DNA from: Roseiarcus sp963835885
GTDB lineage: Bacteria; Pseudomonadota; Alphaproteobacteria; Rhizobiales; Beijerinckiaceae
Reading direction: 5' to 3'
Length of the DNA stretch: 64,000 nucleotides
Assembly: GCA_963835885.1 (NCBI GenBank)
Contig: CAWIHF010000039.1
Location: 124,001-188,000 of the forward strand
Part shown: piece after piece, positions 54,991 through 63,244 of the stretch
Numbering within the stretch: the stretch's first letter is position 1
Layout: each line of letters begins with the position of its first letter
Notes under the pieces: model-generated
Databases searched by the model: none
What the model was told of the DNA's origin: nothing
The model's input: the letters and a program-made list of their open reading frames with translations, nothing else
Made by a program: the position numbers and the translations under genes

Positions 54991-56292
54991 TCAAAGGATA
55001 AAGCGGCTGAGATCGGCGTTTCCAGCAAGATCGCCAACATGGCGTTCGACGAATTCCGCGTCGATATGGACCTTTTCCCCCGAACGGTCGGCGGCGGTGA
55101 AACTCACTTCGTCGAGGACCCGCTCCATCACCGTCTGTAGCCGGCGCGCGCCGATGTTCTCGACCGAGCCGTTGACCTTCGCGGCAATGCGCGCGACCGC
55201 ACCGATTGCGCCGTCAGAGAACTCGAGATCAATCCCCTCGGTGGCCATCAGCGCCACATATTGTTTGATCAGGCTCGCCTCGGTGTCGGTGAGGATCCGT
55301 TTGAAGTCCTCCTCGGTGAGCGAACTGAGCTCGACGCGAATCGGCAGGCGGCCCTGCAGCTCCGGCAGGAGATCGGAGGGCCGCGCGATGTGGAATGCGC
55401 CGGAAGCGATGAACAGGATGTGGTCCGTCTTGATTGTGCCGTGCTTGGTGGCGACGGTCGTGCCCTCGATCAGCGGCAGCAGGTCGCGCTGCACGCCTTC
55501 ACGTGAGACGTCCGCGCCGGCGCGGCCCTCTCGGGCGCAAATCTTGTCGATCTCGTCGAGAAACACGATGCCGTTGCTCTCGACTTCGCTCGTCGCGTCG
55601 CGCACGATCTCGTCCTGATCGAGCAGCTTATCCGCTTCGGCCGCGACGAGCGGCTCACGCGCCTCCGCGACGGTCATTCGCTTCGGCTTGGTTCGCTGGC
55701 TTTTGCCGAAAATGTCCGCGATGTTGATCGCCCCGATCGAGGCTCCCGGCATGTTGGGAAGCTCGAACATCGGCATGGCGGCGCCGCTCTGCGGCAGCTC
55801 GATTTCGATCTCCTTGTCGTTCAGTTCGCCGGCAAGGAGCTTGCGCCGAAACGCCTCCCGCGTCGCCGAGGAGGAGCTCGCGCCGACGAGCGCGTCCAGC
55901 ACGCGCTCTTCCGCGGCCAGCTCCGCCTTGGCCTCGATGTCCTTGCGCTTGCGGACCTTGACGAGGGCGATCGCGACCTCGACCAGATCCCGCACGATCT
56001 GCTCGACATCGCGTCCGACATAGCCGACCTCCGTGAACTTTGTCGCCTCCACCTTAAGGAACGGCGCTCCTGCCAGCTTGGCGAGGCGGCGGGCGATCTC
56101 CGTCTTGCCGCAGCCGGTCGGGCCGATCATCAGGATATTCTTCGGCATCACTTCTTCGCGCATGGGCGAAGAAAGGCGGAGGCGGCGCCAACGATTGCGC
56201 AAAGCGATGGCCACGGCTCGCTTCGCATCGGACTGTCCGACGATGTAGCGGTCGAGTTCGGAGACAATTTCACGCGGGCTCAGGTCCGTCAT
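54991..56292 (-). CDS. hslU: ATP-dependent protease ATPase subunit HslU
   Basis: A 433-residue AAA+ unfoldase that feeds substrates to HslV. Walker A GPTGCGKT at 57-64, pore loop GYVGRDVEQIV, the I-domain insertion (RVLDALVGASSSSATREAFR onward), Walker B GIVFLDEIDKICA near 240-252, sensor-side FIASGAFHIARPSDLLPELQ and the C-terminus LSRFIL, whose last residues dock into HslV. Intact frame. The gene starts five bases after the hslV stop, the classical hslVU order. Confidence 0.97.
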   Translation of the reverse strand: MTDLSPREIVSELDRYIVGQSDAKRAVAIALRNRWRRLRLSSPMREEVMPKNILMIGPTGCGKTEIARRLAKLAGAPFLKVEATKFTEVGYVGRDVEQIVRDLVEVAIALVKVRKRKDIEAKAELAAEERVLDALVGASSSSATREAFRRKLLAGELNDKEIEIELPQSGAAMPMFELPNMPGASIGAINIADIFGKSQRTKPKRMTVAEAREPLVAAEADKLLDQDEIVRDATSEVESNGIVFLDEIDKICAREGRAGADVSREGVQRDLLPLIEGTTVATKHGTIKTDHILFIASGAFHIARPSDLLPELQGRLPIRVELSSLTEEDFKRILTDTEASLIKQYVALMATEGIDLEFSDGAIGAVARIAAKVNGSVENIGARRLQTVMERVLDEVSFTAADRSGEKVHIDAEFVERHVGDLAGNADLSRFIL

Positions 56293-56296
56293 CAGG

Positions 56297-56863
56297 TCAG
56301 AGGCTTTCGAGGATCAAATTGGCGTTAGTGTAGACGCAGATGTCCGCGGCTATGCGCATCGAGCGGCGGACGATCTCCTCGGCGTCGAGCGGCGTCGGCA
56401 ATAGAGCGCGCGCCGCGGCGAGCGCATAATTGCCGCCTGATCCGATCGCCATGGCCGAGCCCGCCTCCTCGGGCTCGGGCTCCAGAACGTCGCCTGCGCC
56501 CGAGAGGGTGAAGCTCGCGCCCCTGTCGGCGACCAGCAACATCGCCTCCAGGCGGCGCAGGTAGCGGTCGGTGCGCCAGTCCTTCGCCAATTCGACGCAA
56601 GCGCGCGCAAGCTGGCTCGGATACTGCTCGAGCTTCGCTTCGAGCCGTTCGAACAGCGTGAAGGCGTCCGCGGTCGCCCCGGCGAATCCAGCAATCACCT
56701 CTCCCTTGGCGAGGCGACGCACCTTGCGCGCGTTCGACTTGACGACGGTCTGTCCCATGCTGACCTGGCCGTCGCCGCCGATCACGACGCGGCCGCCCTT
56801 GCGCACCAGGAGAATGGTGGTCGCGTGCCACCCGGGCACGCGGGCGGCGGCGGCGTCTGTCAT
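56297..56863 (-). CDS. hslV: ATP-dependent protease peptidase subunit HslV
   Basis: A 188-residue threonine peptidase. The mature N-terminus is Thr15 in HATTILLVRKGGRVVIGGDG; the first 14 residues (MTDAAAARVPGWHA) are a short propeptide typical of alphaproteobacteria. Other landmarks: AGFAGATADAFTLFERLEAK, ELAKDWRTDRYLRRLEAMLL and AIGSGGNYALAAARALL. Lys in NARKVRRLAKG near 46-54 completes the active site. First gene of the hslVU pair; upstream is a repeat-bearing gap. Confidence 0.96.
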   Translation of the reverse strand: MTDAAAARVPGWHATTILLVRKGGRVVIGGDGQVSMGQTVVKSNARKVRRLAKGEVIAGFAGATADAFTLFERLEAKLEQYPSQLARACVELAKDWRTDRYLRRLEAMLLVADRGASFTLSGAGDVLEPEPEEAGSAMAIGSGGNYALAAARALLPTPLDAEEIVRRSMRIAADICVYTNANLILESL

Positions 56864-57292
56864 GGCGCTTTTCCTTTTATCGGCAAGCGCCGGATGTATG
56901 GCCCCAGGACGCGGCGCGCAAGGGCGAGCGCGTTCGACCCGAGGAAGCCGGGCCGAACGTCAGACTTCCCTGCAACAGGGAAAAAAACAAGGAAATACGC
57001 CCGGTTCGGCCGATTCGAGAAAAAGCCGTCCCGAAAAGCCCAACGATTCGAGCCGGTTCCGGAAAATTCCCTACGCGGGCGAACAGGGAGATTATTTTGC
57101 CGAACAGGGAATTAAAGTTCCCTGATCGTCCGAAAACAGGGATATCTCGCGCCTGACACGCCGCCTGTTCGGGATCCTGCCGCAGCTATTTTTGCCGCGA
57201 ACTCGTACAGGCCCACCCTGGTCAAGACGAGCGTGGCGTCCGAGCCGAACCCCGAACACAAATCATCCCCCGTCAGCAGGCTCTTGCCCGGG
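56864..57292. other. Intergenic region carrying a repeat, no gene recognised
   Basis: About 430 bases between hslV and the DUF2892 gene. The middle (57060-57145) holds copy 2 of the dispersed repeat. Translations of the rest are low-complexity, and no RNA gene was recognised. Confidence 0.45.
57060..57145. repeat. Dispersed intergenic repeat, copy 2 (GAACAGGGAATT-type)
   Basis: AAATTCCCTACGCGGGCGAA is followed by CAGGGAG, GAACAGGGAATTAAAG and AACAGGGATAT. Copy 1 near 23640-23850 reads AAATTCCCTACGCCAGGGAA then CAGAGGAATTT on its minus strand, so the two share an order of motifs over at least 35 bases. Motifs AATTCCCT and AGGGAATT are inverted relative to each other, allowing hairpins. Confidence 0.55.
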
Positions 57293-57496
57293 TCATTCGA
57301 ACGCCACGCCGCCCTTGAGGCCGAGGAGGCGGAAAACGATCGCGGCGGGGCAGAAGCCGGTGAATGACGCTTGAAGCATGTTGAGACCGGCGAAGACCGT
57401 CAACAAGAACCAGTACGGACTCACCGCATAGCCGAGGGCGACGCTGATGAGAACGACGAGGCCGGCGAAGGCGAGGACGGCGCGATCGAGATTCAT
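57293..57496 (-). CDS. DUF2892 (YgaP-transmembrane-like) small membrane protein
   Basis: A 67-residue protein with two membrane helices (VLAFAGLVVLISVALGYAV; FLLTVFAGLNMLQASFTGFC) and the terminal CPAAIVFRLLGLK. The N-x-D-R start and GFCPA core are the DUF2892 signature, a membrane module that in YgaP is fused to a rhodanese. Here a separate rhodanese is encoded divergently, which supports a joint role in persulfide handling. GGAGGG lies just upstream of the ATG. Confidence 0.85.
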   Translation of the reverse strand: MNLDRAVLAFAGLVVLISVALGYAVSPYWFLLTVFAGLNMLQASFTGFCPAAIVFRLLGLKGGVAFE

Positions 57497-57559
57497 TCGG
57501 TTTCCCTCCGTTTAAGCGCGCCCCGCCGGCATTTTTCCAGGAGGCGAAGCACGGGTTTC

Positions 57560-57610
57560 AAATTCAGTCTTGCTAAATTAGAATATCTGAATATGTTAGT
57601 CAACAAGAGC
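57560..57610. promoter_or_regulatory. AT-rich divergent promoter/operator region of the redox-sulfur cluster
   Basis: A short AT-rich stretch in a GC-rich background with TTAGAATATCTGAATATG, containing AATAT twice and inverted ATATTC/GAATAT elements. For the plus-strand genes TTGCTA at 57570-57575 and TATGTT at 57592-57597 are 16 bases apart. AT-rich imperfect palindromes in this setting suit ArsR-family sulfide sensors (BigR/SqrR), but no such gene is in view. Confidence 0.4.
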
Positions 57611-57676
57611 GTTGCGACGCTCCCTTGAGGCCTCCCGGCCGGCGTCGGCAGCCTTCACGACAAGGAGACTTTGATC

Positions 57677-58042
57677 ATGCAGACGGCGAATTGGCCAGAG
57701 CTCACCAAGGATTGGAGCGCTGAGCTGAAGACCCTGCGCGGCGGCGCGCCGGAGGTGATGAAGGCGTTCTCGTCGATCGCCCAGAGCGCGCTGACGCAGG
57801 GGGCGCTCGACGTCAAGACAAAAGAGCTGATCGCGATCGGCATTTCGGTCGCGGTCCGCTGCGACGATTGCATCGGTTTCCATGTCAAGGCTGCAGTCGA
57901 TCGCGGCGCGACGCGCGAGGAGATCCTCGAAACGCTCGGCATGGCGATCTATATGGGAGCCGGACCCGCGGCGATGTACGCGAGCCACGCGCTTGGCGCC
58001 TATACCCAGTTCGCGGCCGACAAGACCGCCCATGCTGCATGA
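57677..58042 (+). CDS. Carboxymuconolactone decarboxylase/AhpD-like protein
   Basis: A 121-residue protein of the CMD/AhpD superfamily. The segment VRCDDCIGFHVKAAVDRGAT carries the CxxC-x3-H redox motif of AhpD-like peroxidase partners rather than a decarboxylase site. ALDVKTKELIAIGISVAVRC and TREEILETLGMAIYMGAGPA are typical flanks. AAGGAGA precedes the ATG at 57677. Its stop overlaps the ATG-rich start of the rhodanese gene by three bases, so the genes are likely coupled. Confidence 0.88.
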   Translation: MQTANWPELTKDWSAELKTLRGGAPEVMKAFSSIAQSALTQGALDVKTKELIAIGISVAVRCDDCIGFHVKAAVDRGATREEILETLGMAIYMGAGPAAMYASHALGAYTQFAADKTAHAA

Positions 58043-58053
58043 TCGGAGGCGTG

Positions 58054-58398
58054 ATGTTCTCGAGTTCTTTTTCCCGTTTCGCGCCCAGCCACGATCCGGG
58101 GGCGGTCGACCATGAGGAGTTCGAGCAGGCGGTGCAGGCCGGCGCGTGCGTCGTGGTCGACGTCCGTGAGCCGCACGAGTTCGCGTCGGCGCATATTCCG
58201 AAGGCGCTCAACATGCCGATGTCGAGCTTCGACCCTCAGCGCCTGCCTTCCGACAAGCCGGTGGTGCTGATCTGCCACTCCGGCAGGCGCTCGCTGAATG
58301 CGCTCCGTGAGGCGCAGGCCATTGGCCGCGAGGACGTCAAGCATTACGCGGGCGGAATCCTCGGTTGGCACGGGCGCAAGGGCGCGCTTGTCCGCTGA
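58054..58398 (+). CDS. Rhodanese-like sulfurtransferase
   Basis: A 114-residue single-domain rhodanese. VVDVREPHEFASAHIPKALN is the CDC25/rhodanese entry motif, and LICHSGRRSLNALREA contains the active-site cysteine in a CHSGRRS loop, close to CxxGxR of thiosulfate sulfurtransferases. HYAGGILGWHGRK ends the domain. ATG at 58054 is chosen since GGAGG precedes it; ATG 58039 would add five residues. The protein carries sulfur as a persulfide on cysteine, probably for the AhpD-like and DUF302 partners. Confidence 0.9.
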   Translation: MFSSSFSRFAPSHDPGAVDHEEFEQAVQAGACVVVDVREPHEFASAHIPKALNMPMSSFDPQRLPSDKPVVLICHSGRRSLNALREAQAIGREDVKHYAGGILGWHGRKGALVR

Positions 58399-58421
58399 CC
58401 CTGTCTGCAAGGAGCCATGAT

Positions 58422-58808
58422 ATGTCGTACAATATCAGCCGCAGGACGAGCGGGGAGTTCAATTCGGTCGTCGCGCGCGTCAAAGACGCGCTGAAGACCG
58501 AGGGTTTTGGCGTGCTGACCGAGATCGACGTCGCCGCCACGCTGAAAGCGAAGATCGACAAGGATTTCCGGCCCTACCGCATCCTCGGCGCCTGTAACCC
58601 GACGTTCGCCTACCAAGCGTTGAGCGCCGAACCTCATATCGGCGTGATGCTGCCGTGCAACGTGATCGTCCAGCGTTACGACGACGGCGCGGTCGAGGTC
58701 TCGTCGATCGATCCGGCGACGGCGATGGAGGCGGTCGGCAATCCCGCGCTAACGACTGTCGCGGACAAGGTGCGCGGCGCGCTCCAGCGGGTGATCGAGA
58801 GAATTTGA
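58422..58808 (+). CDS. DUF302 domain protein
   Basis: A 128-residue DUF302 protein. The core is SVVARVKDALKTEGFGVLTE, then IDKDFRPYRILGACNPTFAY, then IGVMLPCNVIVQRYDDGAVE, in which the cysteines of GACNP and LPCNV are the two conserved positions. AAGGAG precedes the ATG. DUF302 proteins recur near rhodanese, TusA and DsrE genes; their function is unknown, and a role in binding sulfane sulfur or a haem/metal has been suggested by context. Last gene of the cluster. Confidence 0.88.
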   Translation: MSYNISRRTSGEFNSVVARVKDALKTEGFGVLTEIDVAATLKAKIDKDFRPYRILGACNPTFAYQALSAEPHIGVMLPCNVIVQRYDDGAVEVSSIDPATAMEAVGNPALTTVADKVRGALQRVIERI

Positions 58809-59052
58809 CTCGCCTCTTCTGACGAAAGGCGAGCGCGCGCTCCCCTCTCCCGTTGGGAAATGGATCGCCAGCGATCAGGTGCAGTGCAACTGGATTGGGG
58901 AGAGCTCAGAAGCCGGGAACGGCGTGAATGCGCTTGGAGGATCGCGCCACAGCGCAAGTCGCTGCACCACAGCAGTGCAATGTGACCGTGGTCACTGCGG
59001 TCGCGGCAGATTCCGAGTATTAGCTTGAGTTGCTTTGGCGAGGAGTCCGCTC

Positions 59053-59871
59053 ATGTCGGACGCGTCCAATTTTGATCCGGGCTGCGATGCCGAGCTTGAG
59101 CGCCTGCAATTGCAGGCCCGTTGCTTCGAAGGCCTCACGCGCCGATTGATTCGGGAAAGCGGCATCGGGCCGGGCATGCGCGTGCTCGACCTTGGCGCTG
59201 GACCGGGCGACGTCGCCTTCCTGGTGGCCGAGGTGGTCGGACTGACGGGTTCGGTTGTCGGCGTCGACCGGGAGGAACGCTCCGTCGCGCTCGCGCGTCG
59301 GCGGGCGGCGGAGGCCGGATACAGCAACGTCGCGTTCACGGTCGCCGGTGACGACGCACTGCCCGCCGACGCACCTTTCGACGCGGCGATCGGGCGCTTC
59401 GTGTTGATCCATCAGCGCGATCCGGCTCTGATGATCCGCCGTTCGGCGGCGGTCGTGCGGTCGGGGGGCGTCGTCGCGTTTCTCGAACCAGCGGTTCACT
59501 GCGACGGCCATTCTCTTCCGGAGCTCGAGCTCGCGGGCGCGGCGGCCGGCAGCATAAAGCAATTCATGTTGGCGACCCTTCCGAGCCCCGACGTCGCCGG
59601 CCGCATGATCCCCTGCTTCGTCGAGGCCGGGCTCCCTGAACCGAAAGTGCTCTGGGAATCGGTGGTGATGGGCTCGAAGGACGACATTTGGCTGCGCTCG
59701 TTCATCCTCACCTACAAGACGCTCCTCCCGCTTATGCAGAAGTTCAGAACGGTGGATCCCTGCGTCGGCGATCCGGAGACTCTCGCCGAGCGCATCGTGG
59801 CCGAGGCGATCACTCGGCGCGCCCAGAGCGTGACCGGGCCCTTCGCTAGCGCGTGGGCGGTCAAGAGCTAA
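59053..59871 (+). CDS. SAM-dependent class I methyltransferase
   Basis: A 272-residue protein with a Rossmann methyltransferase core: motif I VLDLGAGPGDVAFLVAEVVG at about 47-66, the acidic turn VVGVDREE, motif II-III GDDALPADAPFDAAIGRFVL and VVRSGGVVAFLEPAVHCDGH. ATG at 59053 has GAGGAG seven bases upstream. Substrate unknown: the C-terminal variable domain has no marker I recognise; it may act on a small molecule. It is followed by the convergent export operon. Confidence 0.88.
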   Translation: MSDASNFDPGCDAELERLQLQARCFEGLTRRLIRESGIGPGMRVLDLGAGPGDVAFLVAEVVGLTGSVVGVDREERSVALARRRAAEAGYSNVAFTVAGDDALPADAPFDAAIGRFVLIHQRDPALMIRRSAAVVRSGGVVAFLEPAVHCDGHSLPELELAGAAAGSIKQFMLATLPSPDVAGRMIPCFVEAGLPEPKVLWESVVMGSKDDIWLRSFILTYKTLLPLMQKFRTVDPCVGDPETLAERIVAEAITRRAQSVTGPFASAWAVKS

Positions 59872-59912
59872 GATTCACTCGATTAAACATCGGCATCTTG
59901 TTTCCGCCGGTC

Positions 59913-60917
59913 TCAGGAGCCGGTGGCTGACGCCTTCGCCGCCTCGTCGATCCAGACGGTCATGCCCGGCTCCAGCTTGTGCGTCGAACCGATCGGATCG
60001 GCGCGCAGCAGGAAGTTGTTCAGGTCGTGATCGCCGACAGCGCGCGCCGCGCGCCAGACCGCGAATTCCCCGAGCGGCCGGAGCTCGGTGACCTTGGCCT
60101 CGATGCGATCGCCGGCCGCGGTTTGGAGGGTCAGCGTCGAGCCGATCGTCACGCCGCCGAGGCGATCCTCGCGAATGGTGAAGCTGAACCAGCGGTCATT
60201 CGCCAGGCCCAGCGTCAGCACCGGCTGTCCGGGGGAGATCGCCTCGCCGGGTTCGGCGACGAGCAGGCGCGCGACGCCGTCGGCCGGCGCGGTCAGCGTC
60301 GTCTTGGCGAGTTGGGCCGCGACGTCGTCGACCGTGGCCAACGCGAGGTGAACCTCGCTGTCGGCGATGGCAATTTGCTCCTTCGTCGGTCCCGCCTTGC
60401 TCTCGGCCAACGCGGCCTGAGTGAGGTTGAGATGCGCGTCCGCCTCGGCGAGCGCGGCTGCATCCTCGTCGTATTGCTGCCGGCTGGCAAAGTTCTTCGA
60501 CGCGAGCGCCGACACCCGCGCGAACTGCGCCTTGGCGAGCGAGAGATTGGAGGCCGCAATCGCCACACGCTGCGCCGCCTCGTCGAGCTCTTCCTGACGT
60601 ACGCCGGCCGCGACATTGGCGAGATTGGCGCGCGCCAACTCCGCATTCGCTTTCGCCTCCTCCAGGGAAGCGGCGATCTCGGGACTCGACAGTTCGGCCA
60701 GCGTCTCGCCCTTGCGCACTTCCTGCCCCGACGCGACGACGAGGGACTTGAGACGGCCCGAGATCTCCGGAGCGATGCGGATTTCTGTCTCGTGCACGAC
60801 GCCGATGAGCGGCGGCTTGGGACTATGCTGCACCTCGTAACGGTAGCCGACCGCAACCGCCGCGCCGATCGCGGCGACGGCGACAAGGACCGCGAGCACG
60901 CGACTCCTACTGTTCAT
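59913..60917 (-). CDS. HlyD-family membrane-fusion protein (distal gene of exporter)
   Basis: A 334-residue periplasmic adaptor with an N-terminal membrane anchor (VLAVLVAVAAIGAAVAVGY), a first lipoyl half (EIRIAPEISGRLKSLVVASG), a long coiled-coil hairpin (LEEAKANAELARANLANVAA, LALATVDDVAAQLAKTTLTA), the second half with TAPADGVARLLVAEPGEAIS and a beta-barrel domain. ATG at 60917 overlaps the permease stop by 11 bases. Together with the upstream MFP it frames one permease gene; two adaptors per permease is unusual. Substrate unknown; hydrophobic drugs or lipids are typical for the family. Confidence 0.85.
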   Translation of the reverse strand: MNSRSRVLAVLVAVAAIGAAVAVGYRYEVQHSPKPPLIGVVHETEIRIAPEISGRLKSLVVASGQEVRKGETLAELSSPEIAASLEEAKANAELARANLANVAAGVRQEELDEAAQRVAIAASNLSLAKAQFARVSALASKNFASRQQYDEDAAALAEADAHLNLTQAALAESKAGPTKEQIAIADSEVHLALATVDDVAAQLAKTTLTAPADGVARLLVAEPGEAISPGQPVLTLGLANDRWFSFTIREDRLGGVTIGSTLTLQTAAGDRIEAKVTELRPLGEFAVWRAARAVGDHDLNNFLLRADPIGSTHKLEPGMTVWIDEAAKASATGS

Positions 60918-63244
60918 GGCGCGCCTCGTTGCGATTGGCGATGCGGGTCGCCGCGACCGCCATGAGGCCATAGCCGATGGTGAGAATCCAGAGCGTGATC
61001 CAGTCGCGCCTCACTTCGAGGATGCTCGCGCCCATCTGGTTGATGCGAATGAACGCGTCGATGGCGGCGGTGCTGGGGAAGGCGCGGCTGCCCGCGCGGA
61101 TGAAATCCGGGATGGCCTCGACCGGCCAGGACACGCCGACCATGAAGAAGAGCGGCAGGCTGACTGCGACAAACAGCAGAACCGCCGACTCGCGGCGCTT
61201 GAACCACGCGCCGACGAACTGCGCCAGAAAACTGACCGAAAGCACGAATGGAACGGCCAGGAGGACAAGGTCCTCGAAGCGTCCCAGCGTCGAGAAGCCG
61301 TAAACGCGCGGCAGGACGATCAGGTAGAGCGCGAGGCCGGGGATCGCGAAACAAAGATGGGCGAGCGCCTGGCCAAAGACGGCGCGCGCCCCCGCCCGCA
61401 GCTGACGGCTCCGGCGTCCGGCGCGCTCGAACGCCGCCCCTCCGATCGACGCGACGCCAAGCAGCAGCGTCTGCTGCAGGATCAGCACGAAGGCGGCCGG
61501 CACGACATACGCCGCATAGCCGCCGGTCGGATTGAACAGCGGTTCAGACACGGACTCGACCGGAGAGCTTCGCACCAGCGCCGCGTAAGCGAGACTTCCC
61601 GTCCGTGCGCGCCCCGCGAAGCGCGACGTCGGCGGACGCGGTCGCCGCAGCCTCCGATATGCCCTGCAGGGTCTGGCTGTAGAGCAGAAGGTAGGCGGCG
61701 TCCACGTAAGCGGCGATCCGCGCCTGTTCGCCCCGCAGCACCTGACGCTCGGTGTCCTTGGGGATGGCGACGATCGCATAGACGTCGTGCCTGTCCAGCG
61801 CCGCCTTGGCCTCCGCCAGCCTATTCGCCCGGGCGGTTACGGCGAGCGCCTGGTCCGCGTTCAGGGCCTGGACGAAATCGCGGCTGAGCTCCGTGTTGTC
61901 CTGGTCGACCACTGCGATCGGCAAGTTCCTGAGAACCTCGCCGAGATAAGGCTGCGGATAGAGGGCGCCATAGAGGATCGGCGCGAGCACGATCAGGCCG
62001 AGCACCGATCGATCGGAGAGGATGCGAATCGCCTCGTTGCGAAAGGCGATGGCGACCCCTCGCCCATAATGCACCGGCGGGATCGAGAGCGCCGGGCGCG
62101 GGCGCGGCCTATGGGCGATGGCGCGGAGCCGCAGCCAGGCCAGGAAAAAATACAGACAGGCGAGGCCGCCCAGAACCATGAACGGCTTTACCGAGTCCGC
62201 AGGAGGCGCGCCGCGCGCCGCCTGATCGAACAGGACCTGCAGATACCAGCGCAGAGGCAGGATCGCGCCCCAAACGCGGGCGAAGCCATTCATCGCATCA
62301 ATCGGAAATCCCACGCCGGCGAAGCCGAAGGCGGGATTGCAGAAAATGGCGATCAGGCTCAGGCCCGAGCCCAGATTTTGCGTCAGCAGCACCAGAAGCG
62401 CGCCGAGCCCGAGATAGCCGAGAATATGCAGGCTTGCCGCCGCCGCGACCATGACGGGATCGCCGCGAAACGAGACGGCGTACAAAGCGTGCAGAATTAC
62501 GGCGACGACGACCTCCATGATGACGAAGAGGCCGAACAGCGGCATGAGCTTGCCGATGAGCGCGACCAGCGGACGACCGCCCGCCGTTCGCAACCACGCG
62601 CGTTTGCTCCGGCGCGAGAACTCCGAGCCGACGGCGTAGCCTGCGGCCAGCGCCACGACGACGTGCAGCACGGTCGGCAGGATCGCGCGAAGCAGGAATT
62701 GCGCGTAATTCAGCGCCGGGTTCGAGAGAACGTATTGCTCGGAAACCAGGGAGCCGGGCCGGTAGCCGCCGCCGTCCCCACCGCGCGGCAGATTGGCCGT
62801 GGCCGCGGCGATCGCTTTCGAGATCGTGGAATTGGCATTGTTGCCAGGGGTGAAATATTGCCGGTTGTAGAGCGTCACGATCTGGGGGCGCTGGCGGGCC
62901 AAGAGATCGCGTTCAAAATTCTCGGGGATGTAGACGGCAGCGATCGCCTCGCCGGAGCGGATCGCTCGCATGGCGCTCGTCATGTCCCCCGAACGCTCGG
63001 CGACGCTGACGCCGGGGGCCGAACCGATCGCCTGAATGTAGGTGAGCGAAGTCGCCGACCGGTCGGCGTCGACGATCGTGACCCTGAGATTGCGGATGAC
63101 GGCGTTGCTGAAGGTCAAGGTCAGGACGGCGAAGGCGATTACGGGAACGATGACCGACAAGAGGAGCGCAACCTCGTCGCGCCGCATCCAGCGCAACTCG
63201 CGCGTGGCGACCCGCAGCAATCCCGGCCGCGCCGGCGCCTTCAT
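60907..63244 (-). pseudogene. Tandem ABC-2 type permease, two halves in one chain (one frame break)
   Basis: A membrane protein built from two homologous ABC-2 halves. Half 1 (about 1-380): VALLLSVIVPVIAFAVLTLT, then the periplasmic loop NLRVTIVDADRSATSLTYIQ and IAAVYIPENFERDLLARQRP, then five membrane spans (VVALAAGYAVGSEF, LFGLFVIMEVVVAVILHALY). Half 2 (about 390-778): VLGLIVLAPILYGALYPQPY, NLPIAVVDQDNTELSRDFVQ, AIVAIPKDTERQVLRGEQAR. Close to the join of loop and last spans the frame breaks near 61597-61606 (one extra base) and resumes as SLAYAALVRSSPVESVSEPL. Repair gives 778 residues. No ATPase gene is in the window. Confidence 0.8.
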
